A DNA stretch of 64,000 bases from Luteococcus sp038433135. Its GTDB lineage: Bacteria; Actinomycetota; Actinomycetes; Propionibacteriales; Propionibacteriaceae. The notes beneath the pieces were generated by a model, which was not told the DNA's origin, did not search any database, and saw nothing but the letters and a program-made list of their open reading frames with translations. Positions within the stretch are counted from its first letter, which is position 1. Each line of letters begins with the position of its first letter. The DNA lies in contig NZ_JBCDMV010000031.1 in NCBI RefSeq assembly GCF_038433135.1, positions 1 through 64,000 of the forward strand, given 5' to 3'. The translations under genes and the position numbers were made by a program. Below, piece by piece: positions 42,320 through 50,435 of this stretch.

Positions 42320-43021
42320 TCAGGCTCGCGAGTGGGCCTGCAGGCTTCGTAGGATGGGCTCGTAGTGCGCCGTGATCGCTTCGCGGTAGCGCTGCGAGTC
42401 CCCTGCGGCGGCCGCCTCCAGCAGACCGGCATGGGCCTTGGCCGAGGCCTCCAGATCACTGGTGGAGGCCACGCCCAGCTGGGGCGCCACCAGTTGGTGG
42501 ATGTCCCAGAAGGCAGCCACCAACTGGGCATAGAACTGGTTGTCCACGCGTTCGGAGAGCATCAGGTGGAACTGCCGGTCATGGGCGGTGATCGGCTCGC
42601 CGCGGTGTGCACAGGCCAGCATGGCGTCCACCTCCGTGCGTAGGTCGCTGGGATCCTTGCCGTGCAGTGCGTCGACGATCTGCTCCTCCAGGGCGAGGTC
42701 CAGGCAGCGCCGCAGTTCCACGACGTCGCGCAGGGCCTGGTGGTTCTTGCCTGGCATCAGCACACCGCGAAAGACCATGCCCTCCACCAGGGGGCTCAGT
42801 GACAGGCCCCCGACGAAGGTGCCGGTTCCGTGCCGCACCTGAAGGATGTCGAGGGCCACCAGCGTGCGGACTGCCTCGCGGATGCTGGAGCGGGAGACGC
42901 CGATCTCCTCCACCAGCTCGGCCTCCGTGGGGATCGGATCGCCGGGCCGCAGGCCCCGCTCCAGGATGAGGTTCTTGATCGCGCGGGTGGTGGAACGGTC
43001 GTCGCGATTGTGCCGTGGCAT
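42320..43021 (-). CDS. nanR: GntR/FadR-family (FCD) regulator, probable sialic acid repressor
   Basis: A 233-residue regulator. The N-terminal winged HTH contains LRPGDPIPTEAELVEEIGVSRSSIREAVRTLVALDILQVRHGTGTFV. The all-helical FCD ligand domain has the metal-site pattern (Asp in LRDVVELR, His in HDRQFHLML, later His in SAKAHAGLLEA and ITAHYEPI). It lies between the sialidase and the transporter operon, pointing toward the sialidase, and is divergent from the transporter. The dyad ATCAGAC-RTCCGAT at both flanking promoters is the likely operator. The name follows context. Confidence 0.85.
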   Translation of the reverse strand: MPRHNRDDRSTTRAIKNLILERGLRPGDPIPTEAELVEEIGVSRSSIREAVRTLVALDILQVRHGTGTFVGGLSLSPLVEGMVFRGVLMPGKNHQALRDVVELRRCLDLALEEQIVDALHGKDPSDLRTEVDAMLACAHRGEPITAHDRQFHLMLSERVDNQFYAQLVAAFWDIHQLVAPQLGVASTSDLEASAKAHAGLLEAAAAGDSQRYREAITAHYEPILRSLQAHSRA

Positions 43022-43052
43022 GGGTGCTTCCCTTCGGGCATGACTGTGGGTC

Positions 43053-43087
43053 TATACTGGCACAAGGTCGGACATCAGACGTCCGAT
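43053..43087 (+). promoter_or_regulatory. Promoter and GntR operator of the sialic acid operon
   Basis: A good -10 box TATACT (43053-43058) is followed by ATCAGAC-GTCCGAT (43074-43087), about ten bases past the predicted start site, and then AAGGAG and the ATG at 43104. The -35 region is weak. Position relative to the start site matches the sialidase promoter, implying repression by road-block or competition. Confidence 0.65.
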
Positions 43088-43103
43088 ATCTAAGGAGACT
43101 TCA

Positions 43104-44720
43104 ATGACGAACGACTTCTCGCCGTCGGGAACCCGCCGGGACTTCTTCCGCCTCACCGGTGCCATGGGGGCGGCGATCGCCTTCGCCGGCAGCCTGTCTG
43201 CCTGCGGAACCTCGCCCGCTGACCGCGCCAAGAGCACCACCTCGGGTGCCGCCTCCGCCAAGGCGGACGGCACCATCACCGCCGCCATCAGCTACGAGCT
43301 GGGCAGCAATGGCTTCGACCCGATGACCACCACCGCGGCGCTCACCCTGGCGGCCAACTGGCACACCATGGAGGGCCTCACCGAGATCCTGCCCACCGGT
43401 ACCCGCGAGGTCTACGCCGCCCTGGCCAAGGAACTGCCCAAGAAGGTGGACGAGACCACCTACGAAGCCACCCTGCGGGACGGCGCCAAGTTCCATGACG
43501 GCAGCCCCGTCACCGTCGACGACGTGGTGCACAGCTTCCAGCGGGTGCTCGACCCGGCCAACAAGTCCATGTACGTGCAATTCCTGGGCTTCCTGGACGG
43601 CGTCACCAAGAAGGACGACAAGACCGTCACGATCAAGCTGAAGCACGCCTTCTCGCTGGTCAACGAGCGGCTCGCCGTGGTCAAGATCGTCCCCGAGGCA
43701 GCCACCCAGGACGCCAAGGCCTTCGACGCGAAGCCGATTGGCACCGGCCCGTGGAAGATGACCGACAACTCGGCCACCAGCAAGGAACTGGCCTTCGAGC
43801 GCTTCGCCGACTACACCGGCCCCCGACCGGCCAAGGCCAGCAAGATGGTGTGGAAGGTGATGCCGGACGACGCCACCCGCGCCAATGCGATGAGCTCCAA
43901 GGCCGTGCAGGCAATGGACCTGGTGCCCGACCTGAACATCGAGACCCTGAAGGGATCGGCCACCGTCGAGTCCGTGCAGGGCTTCGCCGTGCTCTTCGCC
44001 ATGTTCAACTGCGGCTCCGAGCCCTTCAAGGATGTCCGCAACCGGCAGGCCTTCCTCTACGCCATCGACATGGACAAGGTGATCAAGACCGCCTACCTGG
44101 GCAATGCCACCCCGGCCACCAGCTTCCTCGACGAGGCGCACCCCGCCTACCAGAAGGCCAGCACCGTCTACTCCTTCGACGCCGACAAGGCCAAGAAGCT
44201 GTTCGCGGAGACCGGGCTGAAGAAGATCCGGCTGCTGTGCACGGACCACGGCTGGGTGAAGAAGGCCACGCCGCTGATCAAGGAGGCCCTGGAGGCTGCG
44301 GGCATCTCCGTCGACTTCGCGGAGAAGAAGTCGCCCGACGTCTACAACACCATCGACGACAAGCCCGCCGCCTACGATGCCGTGATCGCTCCCGGTGATC
44401 CCTCGGTCTTCGGGGCGGACCCGGACCTGCTGATGCGCTGGTGGTACTCCAACCCCACCTGGGCCGATTCCCGGATGCACTGGAAGGGTCAGGAGAGCTT
44501 CACCAAGGTGCAGGCGCTGTTGGACGAGGCAGTCAAGCAGACCGGTGAGGAGCAGAAGGCCACCTGGGGCAAGGTGTTCAACCTGCTCAGCGAGACGGTG
44601 CCGCTCTACCCGCTGATGCACCGCAAGTCGACCACCGCCTTCGATGCGGACAGCCTGCCCGGCTTCAAGCCGATCGCCTTGACCGGCCTGTCCTTCATCG
44701 ACGTCGCGTCGTCCAAGTAG
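43104..44720 (+). CDS. ABC substrate-binding lipoprotein, peptide/Sat type, probable sialic acid receptor
   Basis: A 538-residue SBP_bac_5 (DppA/OppA-like) protein. The N-terminus carries a Tat motif (TRRDFFRLT, Arg11-Arg12) and a lipobox LSAC (Cys34), so it is probably exported folded and lipid-anchored. The fold shows the family pattern AALAKELPKKVDETTYEATLRDGAKFHDGSPVTVDDVVHSFQR. It heads an operon ending in nanA-nanK-nanE, as in the SatABCD/SiaEFGI sialate importers of Haemophilus ducreyi and Corynebacterium glutamicum. Ligand inferred from context. Confidence 0.88.
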   Translation: MTNDFSPSGTRRDFFRLTGAMGAAIAFAGSLSACGTSPADRAKSTTSGAASAKADGTITAAISYELGSNGFDPMTTTAALTLAANWHTMEGLTEILPTGTREVYAALAKELPKKVDETTYEATLRDGAKFHDGSPVTVDDVVHSFQRVLDPANKSMYVQFLGFLDGVTKKDDKTVTIKLKHAFSLVNERLAVVKIVPEAATQDAKAFDAKPIGTGPWKMTDNSATSKELAFERFADYTGPRPAKASKMVWKVMPDDATRANAMSSKAVQAMDLVPDLNIETLKGSATVESVQGFAVLFAMFNCGSEPFKDVRNRQAFLYAIDMDKVIKTAYLGNATPATSFLDEAHPAYQKASTVYSFDADKAKKLFAETGLKKIRLLCTDHGWVKKATPLIKEALEAAGISVDFAEKKSPDVYNTIDDKPAAYDAVIAPGDPSVFGADPDLLMRWWYSNPTWADSRMHWKGQESFTKVQALLDEAVKQTGEEQKATWGKVFNLLSETVPLYPLMHRKSTTAFDADSLPGFKPIALTGLSFIDVASSK

Positions 44721-44729
44721 TCCATCCCA

Positions 44730-44760
44730 GCCGGGGGCGTCACTGACGGGCGCCCCCGGC
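44730..44760 (+). other. Intercistronic hairpin in the sialic acid operon
   Basis: GCCGGGGGCG and CGCCCCCGGC form perfect 10-bp arms ten bases after the binding-protein stop and 20 bases before the first permease. Such hairpins often stabilise the upstream message or partly terminate, giving more receptor than permease. Confidence 0.55.
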
Positions 44761-44780
44761 CCACCCGCAGGAAAGACCTG

Positions 44781-45746
44781 ATGAGCACACTGCTGAGACT
44801 GATCGGCCGACGACTGCTGGCGCTGCCCGCGATGGTGCTGGGCGTGACCTTCCTCGTCTTCTTCGTGATGTCCTTCTCACCCGCAGACCCGGCCCGGCTG
44901 GCGCTGGGGGAGTCCGCCTCGGCCGAGGCGCTGGCCTCCTACCGCGCCGAGCACGGCCTTGACGACCCCCTCCTGGTGCGATACCTGCACTTCCTGGGCA
45001 ACCTGCTGCACGGTGACCTGGGGATCAGCGCCGGCAATGTCCCGGTGACCCAGTTCGTCGCCAAGGCCTTCCCGATCACCCTGCAACTCACCCTTCTCGG
45101 GCTGGTGATCGCCGTCGTGCTGGCCCTGCTCTTCGGCGTACTGGCCGCCCTCTTCCGGGACCGCTGGCCGGACCAGTTGATCCGGGTGGTCTCCATCGCC
45201 TGCCTGGCGACGCCCTCCTTCTGGCTGGCGATCCTGCTGATCCAGTGGCTGTCCACCGTGCCCGGCGGCGCGGGGCTCTATCCGGCGGTGGTCTCCCAGT
45301 GGGTGCCCTTCGCCGAGAATCCCGCCATCTGGCTGAACAACATCTCCCTGCCGGCCTTCGCTCTGGGCGTTCCGGTGGCGGGTTCGCTGACCCGCGTCGT
45401 GCGCACCTCGATGGTGGAGGAGCTGGACCGCGACTATGTCCGCACCGCGATCGGCGCCGGCATCCCCAAGCACGTGGTGATTGCCCGCAATGTGCTGCGC
45501 AATGCGCTGATCACCCCGATCACCGTGCTGGGGCTGCGGGTCGGCTACCTAATGGGCGGCGCCGTGATCATCGAGATCATCTTCAACATCCAGGCGATGG
45601 GCCAACTGATCCTGGACGGCGTCACCCGCAATGACGTCTTCCTGGTGCAGGGGGTCACCCTCACGGTGGCGATCGCCTTCATCATCATCAACATCCTCGT
45701 GGACATGCTCTACGTGCTCGTCAACCCGCGAATCAGGACGGTCTGA
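44781..45746 (+). CDS. ABC permease, DppB/SatB-like
   Basis: A 321-residue inner-membrane subunit with the DppB layout. The first helix is followed by MSFSPADPARLALGESASAEALASYRAEHGLDDPLLVRYL. Five further helices carry the EAA-type loop VVRTSMVEELDRDYVRTAIGAGIPKHVVIARNVLRNALI. AGGAAAG lies upstream of the ATG. It forms the channel with the permease half of the next gene. Confidence 0.88.
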   Translation: MSTLLRLIGRRLLALPAMVLGVTFLVFFVMSFSPADPARLALGESASAEALASYRAEHGLDDPLLVRYLHFLGNLLHGDLGISAGNVPVTQFVAKAFPITLQLTLLGLVIAVVLALLFGVLAALFRDRWPDQLIRVVSIACLATPSFWLAILLIQWLSTVPGGAGLYPAVVSQWVPFAENPAIWLNNISLPAFALGVPVAGSLTRVVRTSMVEELDRDYVRTAIGAGIPKHVVIARNVLRNALITPITVLGLRVGYLMGGAVIIEIIFNIQAMGQLILDGVTRNDVFLVQGVTLTVAIAFIIINILVDMLYVLVNPRIRTV

Positions 45747-45747
45747 G

Positions 45748-47766
45748 ATGCGACGAGAACTCACCCAGAAACTGAGCGAACCGGGGCTGCGGCTGCGCGC
45801 CCTGCCGCTGGGCTCCCGAATCGCCCTGGGCCTGCTCACCCTGGTTGCACTGCTGGCGGTGCTGGCCCCGGTGATCGCCCAGTTCGACCCGCTGGCCTCC
45901 GACACCCCCGCCAGCGCTCCCGACGGCACCCACTGGTTCGGCACCGATGCGATCGGCCGCGACATCTTCAGCCGGGTGGCCTACGGCGCCCGGGCGTCGC
46001 TGGTGATCGGACTGTCCGCCACCCTGGTGGCCCTGGCCGCCGCCGCGGTGCTGGGATCGATTGCCGCTACCGCCAACAAGTGGGTCTCCGAGCTGCTGAT
46101 GCGCGTGCTCGACGTGATCATGAGCTTCCCGGGCATCGCCCTGGCGGCCGTCTTCGTGGCGGTCTGGGGCAGCTCCCTGCCGGTGCTGGTCCTGGCCATC
46201 GCCTTCCTCTACACCCCGCAGCTCACCCGGGTGGTGCGCGCCAATGTGATGGCCCAGTTCGGTGAGGACTATGTCAGCGCCTCTCGCGTGATGGGCTCGG
46301 GCACCAGCCGGATCCTGCTCAAGCACGTCGCCCGAAACTGCATCGCCCCGATCCTGGTCTTCGCCACCGTGCTGGTGGCCGACGCGATCGTCTTCGAGGC
46401 CTCGCTCAGCTTCATCAATGCCGGCGTGAAGCCGCCGAACCCGTCGTGGGGCAATGTGCTGGCCGACGGCAAGCAACTGCTGCAGATGGGCGGTTGGTGG
46501 GCCACCATGTTCCCCGGCCTGGCGATCCTGCTGACCGTGCTGGCGCTGAACATCCTCTCCGAGGGGATGACCGACGCCATGGTCTCCCCGACCCTGCGGC
46601 GCAAGGTTAGGCTGGACGATCCGGTGGAGGGCTCGACGGCCGCCGTCGCCCCCGCCCTGGCGCAGGTGGCCACCGAGGCCGTCCCGCTGGAGGACCGGTT
46701 GGCTGCCTTGGCCACCCTGGAGAGCTCCCGCGACAACCGTCTGGTCTACACCGGCAATGCCGCGCCGCTGCTGGAGGTGCGCAACCTGTCCATCCGCTTC
46801 CCCGAGGCGCACGGCGAGGTCAACGTCGTCGACGACGTCTCCTTCAGCGTCCGTCCCGGCGAGACGATGGGCCTGGTGGGCGAGTCCGGCTGCGGCAAGT
46901 CGATCACCTCGATGGCGATCATGGGCCTGCTGCCGGCCTCCGCGGAACTCAGCGGCCAGATCATCTTCAACGGGGTTGACCTGCTGGGGCTGAATCCCAA
47001 GCAGCACAATGACCTGCGCGGACACGAGATCGCGATGATCTACCAGGACGCGCTCAGCTCGCTCAACCCGTCGATGCTGATCCGCACCCAGCTCAAGCAG
47101 CTCACCTCCCGCGGCGGGCAGCGCAGCGCCGAGGAGCTGCTGGAACTGGTGGGCCTGGACCCGCAGCGCACCCTGGCCAGCTACCCCCACGAGCTCTCCG
47201 GTGGCCAGCGGCAGCGAGTTCTGATCGCCATGGCGCTGACTCGCAATCCCAAGCTGGTGATCGCCGACGAGCCCACCACGGCCCTCGACGTGACCGTGCA
47301 GAAGCAGGTGATCGACCTGCTGAACGACCTGCGGGAGAAGCTCGGCTTCGCCATGGTCTTCGTCTCCCATGACCTGGCGCTGGTCTCGTCGGTATCGCAC
47401 AAGATCACCGTGATGTACGCCGGTCAGGTGGTGGAGAGCGGCCCCACCCGGGAGATCCTGCTGGACCCGCGGCATGAGTACACCCGAGGCCTGCTGGGCG
47501 CCGTGCTGTCGATCGAGTCCGGTCAGGGACGGCTGCACCAGGTGCCCGGCGTGGTGCCCTCGCCTCGGGAGTTCGTTCCCGGCGACCGCTTCTCGCCCCG
47601 CTCCAGCCACCCCGAGATCGGCCGGGACCGCCGGCCGGTGCTGGTCACGGTGCCGGGCACCGACCACGCCTGGGCCAGCCACGCCAGCCCGGACAGTCCG
47701 CCGTCCGTCGTCGCCCCGCGCGCCGAGGAACAGGACGCAGCAATGGCTGAGGAGGCCACCCGATGA
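45748..47766 (+). CDS. Fused ABC permease-ATPase (DppC-DppD / Sat type)
   Basis: A 672-residue fusion. Residues 1-285 are a DppC-like permease (HWFGTDAIGRDIFSRVAYGARASL, EAA-like loop NVMAQFGEDYVSASRVMGSGTSRILLKHVARNCIAP). After a linker (about 286-330) comes a complete ATPase with GESGCGKS, the QDALSSLNPSM region, LSGGQ, VIADEPTTALD and FVSHD. The C-terminal Opp-type extension ends around HQVPGVVPSPREFVPGDRFSPR but lacks the usual iron-sulfur cysteines. The ATG is two bases past the preceding stop. Such a fusion is reported, as I recall, for some sialic acid (Sat/Sia) transporters. Confidence 0.88.
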   Translation: MRRELTQKLSEPGLRLRALPLGSRIALGLLTLVALLAVLAPVIAQFDPLASDTPASAPDGTHWFGTDAIGRDIFSRVAYGARASLVIGLSATLVALAAAAVLGSIAATANKWVSELLMRVLDVIMSFPGIALAAVFVAVWGSSLPVLVLAIAFLYTPQLTRVVRANVMAQFGEDYVSASRVMGSGTSRILLKHVARNCIAPILVFATVLVADAIVFEASLSFINAGVKPPNPSWGNVLADGKQLLQMGGWWATMFPGLAILLTVLALNILSEGMTDAMVSPTLRRKVRLDDPVEGSTAAVAPALAQVATEAVPLEDRLAALATLESSRDNRLVYTGNAAPLLEVRNLSIRFPEAHGEVNVVDDVSFSVRPGETMGLVGESGCGKSITSMAIMGLLPASAELSGQIIFNGVDLLGLNPKQHNDLRGHEIAMIYQDALSSLNPSMLIRTQLKQLTSRGGQRSAEELLELVGLDPQRTLASYPHELSGGQRQRVLIAMALTRNPKLVIADEPTTALDVTVQKQVIDLLNDLREKLGFAMVFVSHDLALVSSVSHKITVMYAGQVVESGPTREILLDPRHEYTRGLLGAVLSIESGQGRLHQVPGVVPSPREFVPGDRFSPRSSHPEIGRDRRPVLVTVPGTDHAWASHASPDSPPSVVAPRAEEQDAAMAEEATR

Positions 47767-48572
47767 GCACCGAGGAGATGTCCGGTACCGGCTCGCCGGT
47801 CCTGGAGTTGCGCGGCGTCAATGTCATCCACCGCACCCGCACCGGTGGGCTCTTCCGGCCCGGACAGGTGCATGCCGTGAACAACGTCGACTTCCGGATC
47901 TCGCGCGCCGAGACCGTCGGGATCGTCGGCGAGTCCGGCTGCGGCAAGTCCACACTGGCTCGGGTGCTGGTGGGGCTGCAGCCGCCCACCAGCGGCGAGG
48001 TGCTCTTCCGGGGGCAACCGCTGCGGCATGGTGCCGCCGCCCGGCGCACCCTCGGGCGGGCGGTCTCCGTCGTCTTCCAGGACCCGGCCACTGCGCTGAA
48101 CCCGCGGATGGTGATCCGGGAGCAGCTGCTCGACCCGCTGGTGGTGCACGGCATCGGCTCCGCCGCGGAACGCGACCGCAAGGTGCGCGAGCTGATCGCC
48201 CTGGTGGGGCTGCCCACCTCCGCGCTGGACGTGCTGCCCCGGCAGATCTCCGGCGGTCAGCGGCAACGCGTCGCCATCGCCCGGGCCCTGGCCCTGGACC
48301 CCGACGTGATCGTCGCCGACGAACCGACCTCCGCCCTCGACGTCTCGGTCCGCGCCCAGGTGCTGAACCTGCTCACCGACCTGAAGCAGGCGCTCGGGCT
48401 CGGGATCGTCTTCATCAGCCATGACATCGCCACGGTGCGCTACGTGTCCGACCGGATGGCGGTGATGAATGCCGGCCAAATCGTCGAGACCGGGCCGGCA
48501 GACCAACTCTTCAACAACCCGCAGCACGACTACACCCGCACCCTGCTGGGTGCCGTACCCGCGCTGCTCTGA
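47763..48572 (+). CDS. ABC ATP-binding protein, DppF/SatD-like
   Basis: Second ATPase, 269 residues, overlapping the fusion gene by ATGA. Walker A is GESGCGKST, the Q-loop VVFQDPATALNPRM, the signature ISGGQRQRVAIARAL, Walker B VIVADEPTSALD, and the switch His is in FISHD. With the ATPase half of the preceding fusion it should form a heterodimer. The gene ends 14 bases before nanA. Confidence 0.92.
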   Translation: MSTEEMSGTGSPVLELRGVNVIHRTRTGGLFRPGQVHAVNNVDFRISRAETVGIVGESGCGKSTLARVLVGLQPPTSGEVLFRGQPLRHGAAARRTLGRAVSVVFQDPATALNPRMVIREQLLDPLVVHGIGSAAERDRKVRELIALVGLPTSALDVLPRQISGGQRQRVAIARALALDPDVIVADEPTSALDVSVRAQVLNLLTDLKQALGLGIVFISHDIATVRYVSDRMAVMNAGQIVETGPADQLFNNPQHDYTRTLLGAVPALL

Positions 48573-48586
48573 TTGGAAGGTAGAAC

Positions 48587-49498
48587 ATGTTCACCGGCAT
48601 CATCCCCCCACTCGTCACCCCGCTGCGGCCCGACGGCTCGCTGGACCTGGACAGCCTCGACCGGCTGGTCGAGGCCCAGATCGCGGCGGGCGTCGACGGC
48701 CTGTTCGTGCTGGGCTCGTCCGGGCAGGTGGCCTATCTCACCGACGACCAGCGTCGGCAGGTGATTGACCGGGTGGTGGGCCGGGCCGCCGGCCGGGTTC
48801 CCGTGCTGGCCGGCACCGCCGACCTGACCGCACCCCGGGTGATCGAGCAGTGCCGCAGCGCCGAGGCCGCCGGTGCGGATGCCGTCGTGGTGACCGCGCC
48901 GCTGTACGCGCTGAACGACGCCAACGAGATCGCCGAGCACTTCCGGATGGTGGCGGCCGCCACCAAACTGCCCGTGATGGCCTACGACGTGCCGGTGCGG
49001 GTACACACGAAACTGACCGCGCCGCTGCTGGTGCAGCTGGCCCAGGAGGGAGTGGTTGCCGGGGTCAAGGACTCCTCCGGCGACGACGTCGCCTTCCGGA
49101 TGCTGGTGGCCGCCCGCGACACCGCCGGCGTCGAGCTGGACCTGTTCAGCGGCCATGAGGTGATGTGCGACGGGATGTACCTGTTGGGTGCCGATGGAAT
49201 CGTCCCCGGCCTGGCCAATGTGGACCCCGACGGCTATGTCCGGCTGCACCGGGCCGCCCAGGCCGGCGACTGGGCCGCCTGCCGCACGGAACAGGACCGG
49301 CTGCTCAAGCTCTTCCAGATCGCCTTCGTGCCGCAGGGCCGCTCCGGTGACGCCGGTGGTATCGGCGCCTTCAAGCAGGCCATGGCCAGTCTGGGGATCA
49401 TCTCGTCGGCCACCATGCCGCGGCCGCTGCACGAGCTGTCCACCGATGACGTCGCCGCCATCGAGGCGATCCTGGCGGAGGTCGGGCTGACGGCATGA
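48587..49498 (+). CDS. nanA: N-acetylneuraminate lyase (DHDPS/NAL family)
   Basis: Cleaves N-acetylneuraminate to ManNAc and pyruvate. The 303-residue (beta/alpha)8 protein has the Schiff-base Lys161 (GVKDSSGD) and catalytic Tyr133 (MAYDVPV). The carboxylate loop is GSSGQ (43-47), where most family members have GxTGE, a small deviation to note. Operon position between the transporter and nanK-nanE makes the lyase assignment much more likely than dihydrodipicolinate synthase. It overlaps nanK by four bases. Confidence 0.88.
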   Translation: MFTGIIPPLVTPLRPDGSLDLDSLDRLVEAQIAAGVDGLFVLGSSGQVAYLTDDQRRQVIDRVVGRAAGRVPVLAGTADLTAPRVIEQCRSAEAAGADAVVVTAPLYALNDANEIAEHFRMVAAATKLPVMAYDVPVRVHTKLTAPLLVQLAQEGVVAGVKDSSGDDVAFRMLVAARDTAGVELDLFSGHEVMCDGMYLLGADGIVPGLANVDPDGYVRLHRAAQAGDWAACRTEQDRLLKLFQIAFVPQGRSGDAGGIGAFKQAMASLGIISSATMPRPLHELSTDDVAAIEAILAEVGLTA

Positions 49499-50427
49499 AC
49501 AGGGTCTTCCTGGGCGTCGACGTCGGCGGAACCAAGATTGCCGCCGCGCAGGTTGGGGTCGGTGGGACGCTGGGCGCCGTGCACACCAGCCCCACGCCCG
49601 GGTCCGCCGGCCGGGAGGCCCTGCTGGACGCCATCGCCCAGACGGCGCTGCGGGCCGCCGACGGGCAACCGATCGCCGGTCTGGGAGTGGGCACAGCCGG
49701 GGCGGTGGATGCCGCCGCGGGCATCGTGGTCTCCGCCACCGAGACCCTGCGGGAATGGAAGGGAACCGACGTGCGGGCCGGTCTGCGCTCCCGGCTGGGC
49801 CTGGCCGACGGCGTGCCGCTGGCCGTGCACAATGACGTCGACGCGCACGCCTTGGGCGAGTACTGGCGCGGCGCCGGGGTGGGGGTGGACTCCTTCCTGA
49901 TGCTGGCCGTGGGCACCGGCGTGGGCGGCGCCGCCGTCCTGGGCGGCCAGCTCCTGGTGGGGGCGCACCACGTTGCGGGAGAGGTCGCTCACGTTCCGGT
50001 CCCCGGAGCCGAGGGGCTTCGTTGCCCGTGCGGCCGTGACGGGCACCTCGAGGCGCTGGCCGCCGGGCCCGGGATCTGGCGCCGATACCTGGCGCTCGGT
50101 GGCGACCCGACGGTCCACTCCGGGCGCGAGGTGGCCGCACGGATCTCCTCGGACCCACTGGCGCTGCGCGCCGTGCAGGACGGTGCCGATGCCCTGGGCC
50201 GGGCCATCGCCGGCCTGGTCACCCTGCTCGACCCCGAGCGGGTGGTGATCGGCGGCGGCTTCGCCGACCCGTCCAGCCCCTGGTGGGAGCGGATGGAGGC
50301 CACCCTGCGTGCCGAGGTGATCGACGCCCTGGCCGACGTCGAGCTGCTCCCGGCCCGGCTCGGCGCCCAGGCTGCGATCCTGGGCTCGGCCCGGGCCGCC
50401 ATGACCATGAACCACAAGCCGAGATGA
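49495..50427 (+). CDS. nanK: ROK kinase, probable N-acetylmannosamine kinase
   Basis: Phosphorylates ManNAc at C6. The 310-residue ROK sugar kinase has the phosphate loop DVGGTKIAAA (9-18), the catalytic Asp in HNDVDAHALGEY and GTGVGGAAVLGG. The zinc motif reads CPCGRDGHLEA: two cysteines remain but the third is His, so zinc may be bound differently. There is no HTH, which separates it from ROK regulators. It is located between nanA and nanE with overlapping stops. Confidence 0.88.
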   Translation: MNRVFLGVDVGGTKIAAAQVGVGGTLGAVHTSPTPGSAGREALLDAIAQTALRAADGQPIAGLGVGTAGAVDAAAGIVVSATETLREWKGTDVRAGLRSRLGLADGVPLAVHNDVDAHALGEYWRGAGVGVDSFLMLAVGTGVGGAAVLGGQLLVGAHHVAGEVAHVPVPGAEGLRCPCGRDGHLEALAAGPGIWRRYLALGGDPTVHSGREVAARISSDPLALRAVQDGADALGRAIAGLVTLLDPERVVIGGGFADPSSPWWERMEATLRAEVIDALADVELLPARLGAQAAILGSARAAMTMNHKPR

Positions 50428-50435
50428 GGACCACG

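Noticed and set aside
48587..49498. Reading nanA as dihydrodipicolinate synthase (dapA)
   Set aside because: The family cannot separate these alone, but position in an operon with nanK, nanE and a Sat-type importer favours the lyase.
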